The position numbers were made by a program, and so were the translations under genes. A DNA stretch of 64,000 bases from WTAW01 sp964406575 (GTDB taxonomy: Bacteria > Acidobacteriota > Aminicenantia > Aminicenantales > Aminicenantaceae): assembly GCA_964406575.1 (NCBI GenBank), contig CAYOSH010000011.1, positions 51,397 to 115,396 on the forward strand. Direction: 5' to 3'. Each line of letters opens with the position of its first letter. Within the stretch, counting starts at the first letter, position 1. Positions 1 to 10,006 of this stretch are shown here, one piece after another. Under the pieces are notes generated by a model that did not search any database, was not told where the DNA came from, and saw nothing but the letters and a program-made list of their open reading frames with translations.

Positions 1-54
1 CTGAGAACAAATCCTCCAAAGGCGGCGCCGAAACCATCGGCACCTGCAGAGTGA
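1..54 (+). CDS. C-terminal tail of a gene entering from the left edge (partial)
   Basis: Frame 1 is open from the first base to a TGA at 52-54 and reads a Pro/Ala/Lys-rich tail ending in SAPAE. Such tails end small membrane or secreted proteins; the protein at 18560-18769 in this window has a similar one. A strong terminator hairpin follows 44 bases later on the same strand, which supports a real plus-strand gene ending here. The product cannot be identified from 17 codons. Confidence 0.4.
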   Translation: MRTNPPKAAPKPSAPAE

Positions 55-97
55 GACTCTACTAGAAACCGAATCGCAAATATTCTCTCACGCCGGA

Positions 98-136
98 TGA
101 ACAGGGGAGGTAATACCCCTTCCCTGTTCATTTTTT
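98..136 (+). terminator. Rho-independent terminator
   Basis: A perfect 9-bp stem (TGAACAGGG at 98-106, CCCTGTTCA at 122-130) is followed directly by six T. It reads on the plus strand, so it serves the gene ending at 54 and also separates it from the convergent lipoprotein gene. Confidence 0.8.
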
Positions 137-138
137 CT

Positions 139-702
139 TTATGAACTGATCGTCCAGAAATATTCTTTGACTTCGTTGACCTCAATGATGGTCGAAGCGA
201 CAATAATACTATTACTATCAATAGCTTCGAGAGTGTACACCCCAAAGGAAACTTTGGTTATACTCTGAGTTTCCGTGTCTCCAATGTCTCCCAGGTAAAC
301 TCCATCCACATAAATCTGCAGGGCTTGCCCATATCCATTAGTTATTGTGATTGTTGAAGGTCCATCGATTGTCCAATAATAATCATTACCGTCTGCGATC
401 TCGTATGTCTCTGAGGATACGAGTGTCTCTGTTCCTGTGACATAGGCTTCAAATGTGTGCGTACCTTGAACGACTCTTTCAATCGTGCCATTGTTTCCAT
501 TATCGAGTGAAAATTGAAAAATTCCGTCCAAATGGACATCTGCTGCCAGGCCACATTCATTGATCACGATGACGTTGGCTTCGACATAATCATTCTCAGG
601 GGTGGTGCTATTATTGCAGTTCATCAGGCATAGCAGCAAAATCCCTGTTACAGTGAGAATTGCTGCATTGCGTATTCTTTTCATCTTTATCAGTTTTGAC
701 AT
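139..702 (-). CDS. Lipoprotein with two tandem beta-rich repeats
   Basis: A basic N-terminus and hydrophobic stretch end in a lipobox (LMNC, Cys about residue 29), so the protein is probably lipidated and held at a membrane. The rest is two similar repeats of about 70 residues. Each carries a V/I-x-x-D-G-hydrophobic strand, a G-T/V-x-x-x-E-A strand and a closing Y-x-W-T-I motif, similar to the PEGA style of surface repeat. No catalytic residues are evident. Either ATG at 702 or ATG at 684 could start it; neither has a strong ribosome site. The 261 bases upstream (703-963) hold no gene I can support. Function unknown. Confidence 0.75.
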   Translation of the reverse strand: MSKLIKMKRIRNAAILTVTGILLLCLMNCNNSTTPENDYVEANVIVINECGLAADVHLDGIFQFSLDNGNNGTIERVVQGTHTFEAYVTGTETLVSSETYEIADGNDYYWTIDGPSTITITNGYGQALQIYVDGVYLGDIGDTETQSITKVSFGVYTLEAIDSNSIIVASTIIEVNEVKEYFWTISS

Positions 703-963
703 TTAGACCCCACTTTTTGTGCCTGTATTCATTAGACTGTCCTAGATTGCGATCTATTCCCGAGGGCTGTTAAATGTATCTTCAGTTTCGATATCCCAGT
801 ATACTAAGAATCCCCAGTTTATACTAATCAAAAAACCGATTACTGTCAGGACCTTGTTCATCCGATGGTTTAGGAGGATTCCTTTTTACGCCCGGTCCAG
901 AGCACTCTTGCTAATCTCACGCCAAGAATGAACACTGTCAATAAGGGGGCGTCTATCACATGA

Positions 964-3900
964 TTAGTTATTCTGTAGCATGGGATCTTGACGAACAGAT
1001 ACTTGTCCTGAATATGTGCTCCCGTTGACTTTTAGCTTCACAGCATAGCTCCCTGTTGAGGCTATTGGTGCCTCCACGCCTCGGCCGAATCTTCCTCTCA
1101 TATATCGTGCGGCACCGCTGAAACCGATAGATTCAAACGCCTGATTCTGGATCGCCATCGCTTCCCTGTATGTGAGATCGGGTTGTTTGAGTTCCTCCTG
1201 AGCCTCTTTGATCTTTTTTTTCGCATCTTCCTCCACTTCAGGCCTCAAGAGGATTCTGCCCATCATTTGCTGCATCTGTGTGAACGCTTGTTTAAGTTCC
1301 TTGGGTGATGGGTCGAATCTCATGTCCCACAGGAGGTGGTTTATCCCCGCCGCCACATCTTTGACGGTATAGGTTGTCTTGAGATTCCCTGTAGCATCCG
1401 TGATCTCGATTTCTACGGGACCGGCTGGTTTATCCTTGAGATAAAAATAGATCTTGGCGCCGGAAGGAGGATTTTCTCCCGCAAAATAGAGGTTACCGCG
1501 CCCGTAACCGCCCCTACCCAGGCTCAGCCATTGCGTGCCAGGACGCCTGTTCTCAAAAAGATGTGCCTCCGCAGATAGGATCTTATCTGTCGCCTGTTGA
1601 AGCGGTGAGATGTCGTCCAGGATCCATATGCCGCGTCCATGGGTCCCTGCGATCAGGTCGTTGTCTCGGGGATGGATCATCAGGTCGTGGAAGGCCACCG
1701 TGGGCATGTTGAGGCTGAGGTTTGTCCAGTTTTTGCCTCCGTCTCTGGAAAAGAAGACCGCAAACTCTGTCCCGACAAACAGAAGGTTTTTATTCTTTAA
1801 GTCTTCTCGAATAACATAAACAGGCCCTCCATCCGGGAGGTTCGATGTGATATTGGTCCAATTCTCGCCATGATCTGTGGTTTTAAATACATAGGGCTTG
1901 AAGATATCGCTGCGGTGTCCATCAAAGGTGAGGTAACATGTGTCCTCATCGAAACGTGAGGCTTCAACTCGGCTGACCCATATCCCTTCGGGCACATCCG
2001 GGACATTCTCTCTGACGTTTGTCCATATCTTCCCGTCGTCCCGGGTCAATTGGACATTGCCATCATCTGTGCCCACCCAGATAAGGCCTTGTGTGATCGG
2101 GGATTCGGATATCGTGATGATCGTACAGTGGGTTTCCGCTCCTGTCTGGTCGAGAGTTATGCCCCCAGTGGGCTTGCTGTGTTTTTCCGGTTCGTTGGTC
2201 GTGAGGTCGGGGCTAATGATCCTCCAGTGATCGCCGCGGTCCACGGATTTGAAAAGATGATCCCCACCGAAATAGATCGTGAGAGGGTTGTGGGGAGAAA
2301 TGATAATAGGTGAGCTCCAGTTGAAACGATAAGGAGATCTCCGGCGGCCAAAAGGGCTTTGCTGTTCTTGCTGAGCGCTGGACTCCTGTGATGTCTCTTC
2401 CTCCTGCTGGCGTCTTGCCTGTTGTGTGCTCTTATCGGCAACCTCCTGTCCTGTCTGAGGCTTGGGTGGCTGTTGTCCTCTGCCTTCTTCTCCGCTCTTT
2501 TTAGGCAGGTGCTCCTTCCAGTTATAGGTATTCTGTTCTAACGGCCTTATCCGGGTTGTCTCCCGTGTCTCGACGTTGACGCGTATGATATTTCCGCCCT
2601 GGCTCTCGGCATAGGCGATGCGCCAATCAGTGGGGTCATTCTGCGTGTGAAACCCATCTCCACCCCCGATGTTGAACCAGAAATCGGTGAGGATTTTACC
2701 TTCCCGGCTCATGCTCGGGCCGCCCCAGGTGCCGTTGTCCTGCAGTCCTCCATAGACATAATAGGGATCGCGCAGATCAGTGCTTATCGCATAAAATTGC
2801 GAGAGGCAGAGGTTGTCGAAGAAGATCCACGTTTGCCCATGATCATGCGTTAGAGATGCCCCTCCGTCCTGGCCGACATAAAAACGATTCTTGTTGGTCG
2901 GGTCCAGCCACATGGTATGGAAATCGGGATGGAGCCCCTCGATGTTCTTAAGGGTTTTTCCCCCGTCCTCAGAATACTGCATACGGCTCGACAAGTAATA
3001 CACCAGTTTGTCATCAAAAGGATTGATGTATATGTGGCTGTAATAGAATGGGCGGACGTTTGTCCTGTTTTTGTAGATCCATGTTTTTCCCCCGTCTTCG
3101 GACCGATAGATACCAGTCCCGAGTTTTGTCATATCTGCGTACTCTGGATTCGGTTTTTGTTCTTGCCCTTCTCGGATGGTTCGACTGGGTTGGTAGCCGT
3201 GTTCGACCACAGCCATGAGGACCTGGGGATTGCTGCGGGAGATGGCCAGCCCGATCCTTCCCAGGTCTCCTTCCGGCAGGCCTTCAGTGAGTTTTTCCCA
3301 GGTCTCTCCGCCATCTGTGCTCTTAAAGATGCCGCCGTTCGGCCCCCCGGAGTCAAAGCGCCAGGGCTGCCGCAGCCGCTGCCAGAAACTCACATAGAGA
3401 ATGTCCGGATTATTGGGGTGCATCACGAGGTCGATGGCACCGGTTTTCCCATCATCCGGCAGTCCACCGGTCAGTTTCTTCCATGTTTTTCCACCGTCTT
3501 CAGTCTTGAAGAGCCCCCGGTCTCCGCTGTAGCCCCAGGTGTGTCCTGTCGCTGCCGCATAAACAACATCGGGATCGGTCGGATGCGTGATCACGCGGCC
3601 GATCGTATGGGTGGTTTTGAGTCCCATCCGGGTGAATGTCTTGCCACCGTCTGTGGATTTATAGATGCCATCACCCCAGGCTATGCTGTTCCGGCTGCAC
3701 TCCTCGCCAGTACCCACCCAGATGATATTCGGGTCTTTCTGGAAGAACGCCACATCGCCGATGGATGAAGAACCGTATTTATCAAAAATAGGCTCCCATG
3801 TCGTTCCAGCGTTCACGGATTTCCAGACGCCTCCGGAAGCACTGGCGCAGAGCACTTGGGTGAAGTCACTCTCCAGGGCTTCAAAATCGGAAATGCGGCC

Positions 3901-4047
3901 GATCATATTGGCCGGGCCGATATTGCGCCATTTAAAACTCTTGAGCAGATTTTCCTCAGGAGCCTGAGAAAAAAGAAGATGAGTTGCTCCGATAACCACA
4001 AAGATCAAAAGCCAAATAATAAACGCCTTCCTGGTATATTGCACCAT
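964..4047 (-). CDS. Secreted BNR/sortilin-like beta-propeller protein
   Basis: 1027 residues. The start at 4047 is chosen because AGGAGG lies eight bases upstream and a signal peptide follows at once (MVQYTRK, a hydrophobic core, then FSQAP); the frame is open further upstream but that part is not credible. Many BNR/Asp-box motifs (S-x-D-G-G-K-T-W) run through residues 40-480 and 580-760, typical of exported sortilin/VPS10-like 'glycosyl hydrolase' propellers. A Gln/Glu-rich linker lies near residue 520 and a beta-rich C-terminal domain follows. Such proteins are abundant in Acidobacteriota and Bacteroidota; the actual substrate is unknown. It lies 271 bases downstream of the glutamate-synthase-like operon, with its own ribosome site. 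Confidence 0.85.
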   Translation of the reverse strand: MVQYTRKAFIIWLLIFVVIGATHLLFSQAPEENLLKSFKWRNIGPANMIGRISDFEALESDFTQVLCASASGGVWKSVNAGTTWEPIFDKYGSSSIGDVAFFQKDPNIIWVGTGEECSRNSIAWGDGIYKSTDGGKTFTRMGLKTTHTIGRVITHPTDPDVVYAAATGHTWGYSGDRGLFKTEDGGKTWKKLTGGLPDDGKTGAIDLVMHPNNPDILYVSFWQRLRQPWRFDSGGPNGGIFKSTDGGETWEKLTEGLPEGDLGRIGLAISRSNPQVLMAVVEHGYQPSRTIREGQEQKPNPEYADMTKLGTGIYRSEDGGKTWIYKNRTNVRPFYYSHIYINPFDDKLVYYLSSRMQYSEDGGKTLKNIEGLHPDFHTMWLDPTNKNRFYVGQDGGASLTHDHGQTWIFFDNLCLSQFYAISTDLRDPYYVYGGLQDNGTWGGPSMSREGKILTDFWFNIGGGDGFHTQNDPTDWRIAYAESQGGNIIRVNVETRETTRIRPLEQNTYNWKEHLPKKSGEEGRGQQPPKPQTGQEVADKSTQQARRQQEEETSQESSAQQEQQSPFGRRRSPYRFNWSSPIIISPHNPLTIYFGGDHLFKSVDRGDHWRIISPDLTTNEPEKHSKPTGGITLDQTGAETHCTIITISESPITQGLIWVGTDDGNVQLTRDDGKIWTNVRENVPDVPEGIWVSRVEASRFDEDTCYLTFDGHRSDIFKPYVFKTTDHGENWTNITSNLPDGGPVYVIREDLKNKNLLFVGTEFAVFFSRDGGKNWTNLSLNMPTVAFHDLMIHPRDNDLIAGTHGRGIWILDDISPLQQATDKILSAEAHLFENRRPGTQWLSLGRGGYGRGNLYFAGENPPSGAKIYFYLKDKPAGPVEIEITDATGNLKTTYTVKDVAAGINHLLWDMRFDPSPKELKQAFTQMQQMMGRILLRPEVEEDAKKKIKEAQEELKQPDLTYREAMAIQNQAFESIGFSGAARYMRGRFGRGVEAPIASTGSYAVKLKVNGSTYSGQVSVRQDPMLQNN

Positions 4048-4318
4048 CCTTGACCTCCTGGATTGAAATAAAATGGATTGGATCAATGTTTCAAGAAAAA
4101 AACTTGGAGAGTTAAAGCGGAAGCCGTGCGGTTTTTCAAACATATGATCCGCAATTATATAAATAAAATAAGGCCTTTTCAACTGAAACCGGGTTGCTGT
4201 ATCAGCTAGCCCATTCCTTTGATTTTCGTCATTAAGATGACTCTGCTGAATAAATACCACGTGCGTGCTTGAGAGATTGTATGATTGACTTTGGCCTGAA
4301 ATAATGGGGTCCTGCTTT

Positions 4319-6985
4319 CTAGTCAAGAGAAGTCCAATCGAGTTCATGGGTCTCCCGGCTGGCAATGATCTTTCGAAAGACCTCTTCGGGCCATTTGAGG
4401 ACTCCGTCCACCATCAGTAAGTCATGTCGGATGCTGATGCCGAAAAGACGGCCGTTTTCTTGGAGATAGGGAAGGATCGTGATCCAATCTTCCCTGCGGA
4501 AAGAGGTGAACTCTGCCCCGTTCAACTGGCTTTCCGTGACCGTGTGGTAAGGATCGTTGAGGTAGCACGCCCCTCCTGAAGCCAGGGAAAACAGGTTATT
4601 CCCGGGATACTTCATCTCCAATCCGATGACCTCGCCGCTTTCATCATAGGCCAGGCCGTTGATGATGACGAAACCCCCGCCCGTTTGAGCGCCAGCCATA
4701 AAACTCTCGGCGCAATAGTCGAGGCAAGACCCGTTGATGATCGCCCTGACCCGGCCTACTGCGTTGATCAAGGGACGGCCCGCTGCGGAACCCATGACGA
4801 ATGTCTCTCCGCCCTTAGCGCCGTAAAGAAATGTTTGTCCCACATTTCCGAAGATAACGATCCTGCCGGATTTTAGGATTTGACCCACCTGATCCTGGGC
4901 ATCGCCATGAACATAGAGTTGGGCACCATCCATGCCGCTCCCTAGGTAATCACCGCTCGAGCCATAGACATCGATACGGACGCTTTCGGTGTTTGGACCG
5001 AGCCCGCATCCGATGAAACGGTCACCCCGGCAGCGATAAACGATAAAATTCCTCCAGCCATGAGTATGAGCTTCGGCGATCATTCTGGATGCAGCCTCAG
5101 GACCGTCGTTGGGATACTTTTCTGCGTCGATCACGACCATGTCAGAAGAATTCCTGGGTTTGGCAATCGCTTTCTCCCAAGAGATGCTTGCGTCCAATCT
5201 GATCATTCGAGCATCGTCCGTTTTTCCGGGTAAAGGCACGGAGTCCAGAATCGTGTAGAGCGAATGCTCGATGGCGGCAAGCTGAAAAGCGCGCTGACCC
5301 GCTCCTGGATCCCATCGCCTATCACGGAGCAATGTGAGCTTTCGAAGCGCTTCTATCTTGCCCTCGCCTTTTACCAGCTTTTTTGCTCCGTTCTGGAACT
5401 CTTCATACCGATTATCTTGAAGACCCTTCATCAGATCTTTGAGCAGTCCTTGGAATGGATCCTGGGGAGTTGCTATCGATTCATCGCGAAACCCATTTTC
5501 CTGCGATTTTTGGTTCTGTTTCTGGGTGGATGAAATGCCTGTGTGGTGTTTCTTGCCTTTATTGTCCATCCGACAGGTGACGTCAATGGACGGAGTGCGA
5601 ATCTCCTTCCGGCTTCGAGGGTGGCTGTTTCCACTGATCTGGTTGCCGAATTTATCCCGGACATCGAGGAATGTTTTGCCGTTTTCATTTTTCAGCGTGT
5701 AGACAAAGGCGCCGCCGTCTGTACAGCTCCCCCCACGAGCCGTCCAGTATTTGTCTGCCATTGGGGGGACGGAGGAGTCTTCGGAGGCGATCTCCTCAAA
5801 AAAAGCGTCAAGAGCTTGCTTTTCACTGGCAATAGCACCATAGCTTTTATCGCCCTCGCGCAAACAGAAGACTTGCGGCCTGAGCATGGAGACATCTGTG
5901 ATCCCGATCAGCTGAAGTGCACCTGTCCGGGACTCAGCGCGAGCCACTATAAAGAACCAGGGACCGTCTGGCGAGCCGTGTAGATGGGCAGACTGGATGG
6001 CCCGGAATATCCGCTGCCGTTGCTTGCTGAGGCGTTCAAAGTCACCTTCTGGCGTAGGCGCCAAGGCTTCGATCACGAACTCGAGTGGATACCCCAGCAC
6101 TCTTGAGTACAGGTCAAACAACAGGACAGAAACCTCTGTGTCCGTGATGAACTGCGGCACGATCCCCCACTGACGCAGATACTCACATACAGAATAGTAA
6201 TTGGCGAAATCTCCATTGTGGACAAGCGCTTCATGCAAGCCTACAAAAGGGTGCGCCCCGCCTGGGTGCCAGACCCGTCCCCTGGTTGGATACCGCTGAT
6301 GCCCGATCCAGAGATGTGCTTTTGTTTCTTCCAAGCGATAAAACCGGGCGATCTCCTCAGCGTATCCGACCCCCTTCAGGATCATGAGATCCCGGCCGTG
6401 TGACAGGACAAAAGCTCGGGGGTCTTTGCGGTTCTCATAATATTTGGCATTCAGACGAAAACTGTTCTGAAAGACAAATTCGTCCTCTATGGCTGTGTTC
6501 TCCGCATCTTGTTCCGCTGCGAGTCTGTTTTCCCTGGCGAAAGATTCCAACGCCTCGGGTTTGACACGCACAAAATAGCGCCAGACAAGAGGCGGTTTGA
6601 TCTCCAGCCCGGTTTCGCGATAGTCATTCAAACTTGCCTGTCTTTCGGCATGAGAAACATCAAAAACAGAGTCCACGAATTCTTTTTCGACAGGCCCTCT
6701 TACCTCTTCATCAAGGTATGAAATGTGCAAGGCATAAAACTCTTTATGCTCGTCGAATAATCCGACGGCCGCCACGCCACCCCCCTTGCCGTTTCCCCGG
6801 TTCCGCATCTGTTCACAGGGGCGGATGATGCAGTGGCCTTCCAGTTTTTCACTGCCGATGATGCCGATGACGCCGCATCCTCCCTCCAGAGAACGTTTTT
6901 TTTCAATGGATCTTCCTCTGATCATGTTCCGGCGGGATCGGAGGATCGCCTCTGCGATCTTTTTAGCGTTATCTATAATGGCCAT
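4319..6985 (-). CDS. Class II glutamine amidotransferase fused to a GXGXG domain (GltB1+GltB3 type)
   Basis: 888 residues. The N-terminal part is a class II (Ntn) glutaminase: the motif GGCGVIG puts the expected nucleophile at Cys37, followed by the R-x-P-T-x-G and H-N-G-D-x-x-N motifs. In this family the Cys must become residue 1, so a 36-residue propeptide would have to be removed. Residues about 640-830 form the GXGXG beta-helix of glutamate synthase. The central FMN barrel is missing and is supplied by the neighbouring gene (7028-10006), as in archaeal-type split enzymes. The two genes are 42 bases apart on the same strand. Likely role: release ammonia from glutamine for glutamate synthesis or a related transfer. 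Confidence 0.85.
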   Translation of the reverse strand: MAIIDNAKKIAEAILRSRRNMIRGRSIEKKRSLEGGCGVIGIIGSEKLEGHCIIRPCEQMRNRGNGKGGGVAAVGLFDEHKEFYALHISYLDEEVRGPVEKEFVDSVFDVSHAERQASLNDYRETGLEIKPPLVWRYFVRVKPEALESFARENRLAAEQDAENTAIEDEFVFQNSFRLNAKYYENRKDPRAFVLSHGRDLMILKGVGYAEEIARFYRLEETKAHLWIGHQRYPTRGRVWHPGGAHPFVGLHEALVHNGDFANYYSVCEYLRQWGIVPQFITDTEVSVLLFDLYSRVLGYPLEFVIEALAPTPEGDFERLSKQRQRIFRAIQSAHLHGSPDGPWFFIVARAESRTGALQLIGITDVSMLRPQVFCLREGDKSYGAIASEKQALDAFFEEIASEDSSVPPMADKYWTARGGSCTDGGAFVYTLKNENGKTFLDVRDKFGNQISGNSHPRSRKEIRTPSIDVTCRMDNKGKKHHTGISSTQKQNQKSQENGFRDESIATPQDPFQGLLKDLMKGLQDNRYEEFQNGAKKLVKGEGKIEALRKLTLLRDRRWDPGAGQRAFQLAAIEHSLYTILDSVPLPGKTDDARMIRLDASISWEKAIAKPRNSSDMVVIDAEKYPNDGPEAASRMIAEAHTHGWRNFIVYRCRGDRFIGCGLGPNTESVRIDVYGSSGDYLGSGMDGAQLYVHGDAQDQVGQILKSGRIVIFGNVGQTFLYGAKGGETFVMGSAAGRPLINAVGRVRAIINGSCLDYCAESFMAGAQTGGGFVIINGLAYDESGEVIGLEMKYPGNNLFSLASGGACYLNDPYHTVTESQLNGAEFTSFRREDWITILPYLQENGRLFGISIRHDLLMVDGVLKWPEEVFRKIIASRETHELDWTSLD

Positions 6986-7027
6986 GTCTATCTCACTTTT
7001 TCTTCCAGGTTCTCATCCATTTCTCAA

Positions 7028-10006
7028 TCACGCCTTATGACAATTTTCCGATGTTTTTCGTCCAAATGTCCCGGAAGCGGGCAGAAAATTCAAGAGATCC
7101 CAGCGCCCCCGCAGCTGACGGATTGTATTCATGCCCAGATTGCGCAACCTCCGTTCCATTGTGAGAGCCCAGCTCTTATAGAGATTGCAGATTCTGTGTT
7201 TGACCCAATCCGCGGTCATTTGCGACGCTAATTCCGGGTCTGTTGTGGCAATGCCGATAGGGCAGCCTCTGTCCCGCTCACAGTTTCCGCACCGCACGCA
7301 GTCGATCGCCACCAATTCGGCTGTGCCGATGACAACGCCGTCCGCACCCAGGGCGATGGCCTTGAGCACATCTTCTGCGGTGCGGATGCCGCCGCTCGCG
7401 ATCAGCACAACCTCGTCCCGGATCCCTTCATTGACCAAAAACTCATGGGCTTTTGCCGTTGCATATTCGATCGGCATGGCAATATTTTTTTTGGCGATGT
7501 CCGGTGCGGCTCCTGTGCCGCCGTATGCTCCATCCAAGTGGATGACATTGGCTCCGGCATAGTAGCTTCCCACGGCGACCATATCCACATCCGATGGCGT
7601 GGAGACTTTGACTGAGACGAGCACATCAGGGTGAATCGAACGGATCCAATCCACATGTTTTTTGTGATCTTCTACCGAATAAACACTGTGAAACGGAAAG
7701 GGCGAAAACAGATTCGTTCCGGGAACGGCCTCGCGCATCGATGCCACTTCCGGCGTATTCTTTTCTCCCAGTAAATGTCCTCCCAATCCCGGCTTTGCTC
7801 CCTGGGCATACTTGAATTCGATCATAGGCGCCCTATGGATGGTCTCCTCGCGGACGCCAAACAACCCTGTGGCGACCTGAGTGATAATAGAATCCGAATA
7901 GGGGATTAACTCATCGGGATAACCGCCTTCACCCGTGCAGGTGAAAGTTCCTATCTCTTTGGCTGCCATAGCACGGCCCAGCATCACATTGAGGGAGATC
8001 GACCCGTAAGACATTCCTCCTCCGTAAACCGGGAGGGAGAGGTTCATCTTTGGACCGGTATCCCTTTTATTCAGCGGGATCGTTAAGTCGACGGGTCCTT
8101 CGGCTGGTTTACCATGGGGTAAGGAAGTCGCCAAAAGCATTGTGTCGAATCCACCTCTAGAGTTACCGGTTTGCTCCTCAGGCGTCAGCCGCGTTGGCGA
8201 ACCACTCCGCGAAATTCGATATGTTTCACGCAGCAGCACAGGCGTCCATCGTGGATCACCAAGGACTTTATCCGCCGGATCTTTGACGATCTCAAGGGCA
8301 TGCCAAAGACAGACATTGACGCAACACCACTCGTACTCTTTACATCTGATGCCGATACATCGGCTGTGGATCGGTTCTTCCAGGCTGAGTTTCCCATCGA
8401 TCCGGCGGTGAACATCATACTTGCAGCTCACCACACACAGAGTGCAATTTGTGCATTTTTTACGATCCACAACTACACGCCATTCCCCATGTTTGATGCT
8501 GAATCTATCTGGAGCTGGACTGGCTTTGACTTGAGGCAACGGCTCAGATGCATCCGTTAAAAGTGAATTTTTCTGGGTCGAATTCTTCTCAGCGGAATTC
8601 TTCAAGCTGGGCTTAGAAATTTTCTCGGGCATATTCTTCAGCCGTTCAATGAAGCTTTTGCGTTCCTCATCAGCAAAAATGGCACGGCCAGTCTCTCCTC
8701 GCAATCGTCGGACATCACGAAGTCCCATAGCGCCCAACACTTCAAGAAGCTGGTCCTTCCAGGAGAGCATAAGATTGATGACACGGGAGGCGCCCCACCG
8801 AGGGTCGAGCTCTTCGATCCCTTTTGGGACCGGGTGTTTGTTCCCCTTTTCTCCTGGAGCCCATTTCAAGACATCCATAGCGATCAGCAGCGGAACATCG
8901 ACCACGACGGCATCTGCGCCCAAGACGATGGTTTTTGGGACATGTTCAGCCGCAGCAAGACCTCCCGAAGCCACCAGCGTGATCCGGTCACGCAACCCTT
9001 CATCAACCAACAGCCGGTGGGTTTTCTGGAGCGATTCCAATAATGTTGTGCCATTGGCGCCCTGTCCGTGGATGTCTGCACTCAGGTGTACGGTCTCCGC
9101 ACCCTTCTGTACGAGCTCCAGAATTTTTTTCTCCACCTTAACGGAAACTGGAACATGAATGACGGTGAGCACATTGGAGTTGATCTCTCTCACCCGGGAA
9201 ATTCCTGCGATCGGATCCATGCCGGGTTCAAACTCGACGATTGTCGCCCACTCAATGATCTCCCTGTACTGTTCAATTTCACTGAGTTTGATCCGGATGA
9301 GAAGATGGCTGTAATAATCCTTCAGCATTTCGGTGGCATCTTTTGCTGGGACTGTCAGATAAGTTGTCAGCTTACTCGCAGCCAGTGCTAGTGAAGAAAT
9401 GGCTGTGTGCCCTGGAAAAAAGGGCATAAGTCCAAAGATTATGGGAATTGGGATTTCCCGGTTGAGGGGAATTTGAGACTTGAGGTTGCCCTCTTCATCG
9501 AACACCATTCCGCACATATCCCTTGTCATCTGTCCAAGGGCAACAGTTGTTGAGATATGTTCTCTGCCGTGGATCCCATCGCGTGTGGGGCGAACGATCT
9601 CGGACATATCAGTCCAGATGTTATCGTAATAATCTCCATCAAAATAACCCCGATAACCGGCTCCGCTGACCGGTATCTTGCCCTGCTCTGCCTGCTCTAA
9701 GATCGACCGGATCCTATTAGGGGTGTACGTCCGGTCGCCTAAAGTCAGGAATTCCTCGCTTGTGTGCATACTCAACGCCTCCCGCGGGCAGCTGTTGATA
9801 CAGGCAAAACAATTGCGGCAACAGTTCTCTTTCGGGTCGGCCATGATTCGCGGGTCTTCCTCTGAGCGGGAGTGGCAGTCGTAAATACATGCCTCGATAC
9901 AAGTTCCGCAATTTATGCACCGATCGCTGCGGAGGATACGATAAGGCGTAACGATAGGGTGGCGTGAAGGAGTCGGCATCGGCGAAAGGCGCTTGGGACG
10001 GATCAT
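7028..10006 (-). CDS. Glutamate-synthase-like protein with two FMN-type barrels and two ferredoxin modules
   Basis: 992 residues. Residues 30-73 carry two 4Fe-4S sites (C30, C33, C36, C40; C63, C66, C69, C73). Residues about 130-440 form a first glutamate-synthase-like barrel. Residues 518-566 form a second, divergent ferredoxin module. Residues 640-930 are a canonical GltB2 FMN barrel with the G-A-Y-G-G-T-G-A-A-P motif and the 3Fe-4S cysteines (C903, C906, C909, C915). The first barrel keeps the phosphate-binding part (A-S-G-G-L and G-A-D-A-V-V-V-D) but lacks those cysteines and the catalytic loop, so it looks degenerate. The start codon overlaps the end of the upstream gene by four bases, so the two are translated together. 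Confidence 0.85.
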   Translation of the reverse strand: MIRPKRLSPMPTPSRHPIVTPYRILRSDRCINCGTCIEACIYDCHSRSEEDPRIMADPKENCCRNCFACINSCPREALSMHTSEEFLTLGDRTYTPNRIRSILEQAEQGKIPVSGAGYRGYFDGDYYDNIWTDMSEIVRPTRDGIHGREHISTTVALGQMTRDMCGMVFDEEGNLKSQIPLNREIPIPIIFGLMPFFPGHTAISSLALAASKLTTYLTVPAKDATEMLKDYYSHLLIRIKLSEIEQYREIIEWATIVEFEPGMDPIAGISRVREINSNVLTVIHVPVSVKVEKKILELVQKGAETVHLSADIHGQGANGTTLLESLQKTHRLLVDEGLRDRITLVASGGLAAAEHVPKTIVLGADAVVVDVPLLIAMDVLKWAPGEKGNKHPVPKGIEELDPRWGASRVINLMLSWKDQLLEVLGAMGLRDVRRLRGETGRAIFADEERKSFIERLKNMPEKISKPSLKNSAEKNSTQKNSLLTDASEPLPQVKASPAPDRFSIKHGEWRVVVDRKKCTNCTLCVVSCKYDVHRRIDGKLSLEEPIHSRCIGIRCKEYEWCCVNVCLWHALEIVKDPADKVLGDPRWTPVLLRETYRISRSGSPTRLTPEEQTGNSRGGFDTMLLATSLPHGKPAEGPVDLTIPLNKRDTGPKMNLSLPVYGGGMSYGSISLNVMLGRAMAAKEIGTFTCTGEGGYPDELIPYSDSIITQVATGLFGVREETIHRAPMIEFKYAQGAKPGLGGHLLGEKNTPEVASMREAVPGTNLFSPFPFHSVYSVEDHKKHVDWIRSIHPDVLVSVKVSTPSDVDMVAVGSYYAGANVIHLDGAYGGTGAAPDIAKKNIAMPIEYATAKAHEFLVNEGIRDEVVLIASGGIRTAEDVLKAIALGADGVVIGTAELVAIDCVRCGNCERDRGCPIGIATTDPELASQMTADWVKHRICNLYKSWALTMERRLRNLGMNTIRQLRGRWDLLNFLPASGTFGRKTSENCHKA

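Noticed and set aside
2917..3768. A 283-codon plus-strand open frame.
   Set aside because: It lies opposite the BNR protein and reflects that gene's codon pattern; no ribosome site or family.
4048..4365. A 106-residue N-terminal extension of the BNR protein.
   Set aside because: The signal peptide and AGGAGG place the start at 4047; the extension also overlaps the end of the amidotransferase gene.
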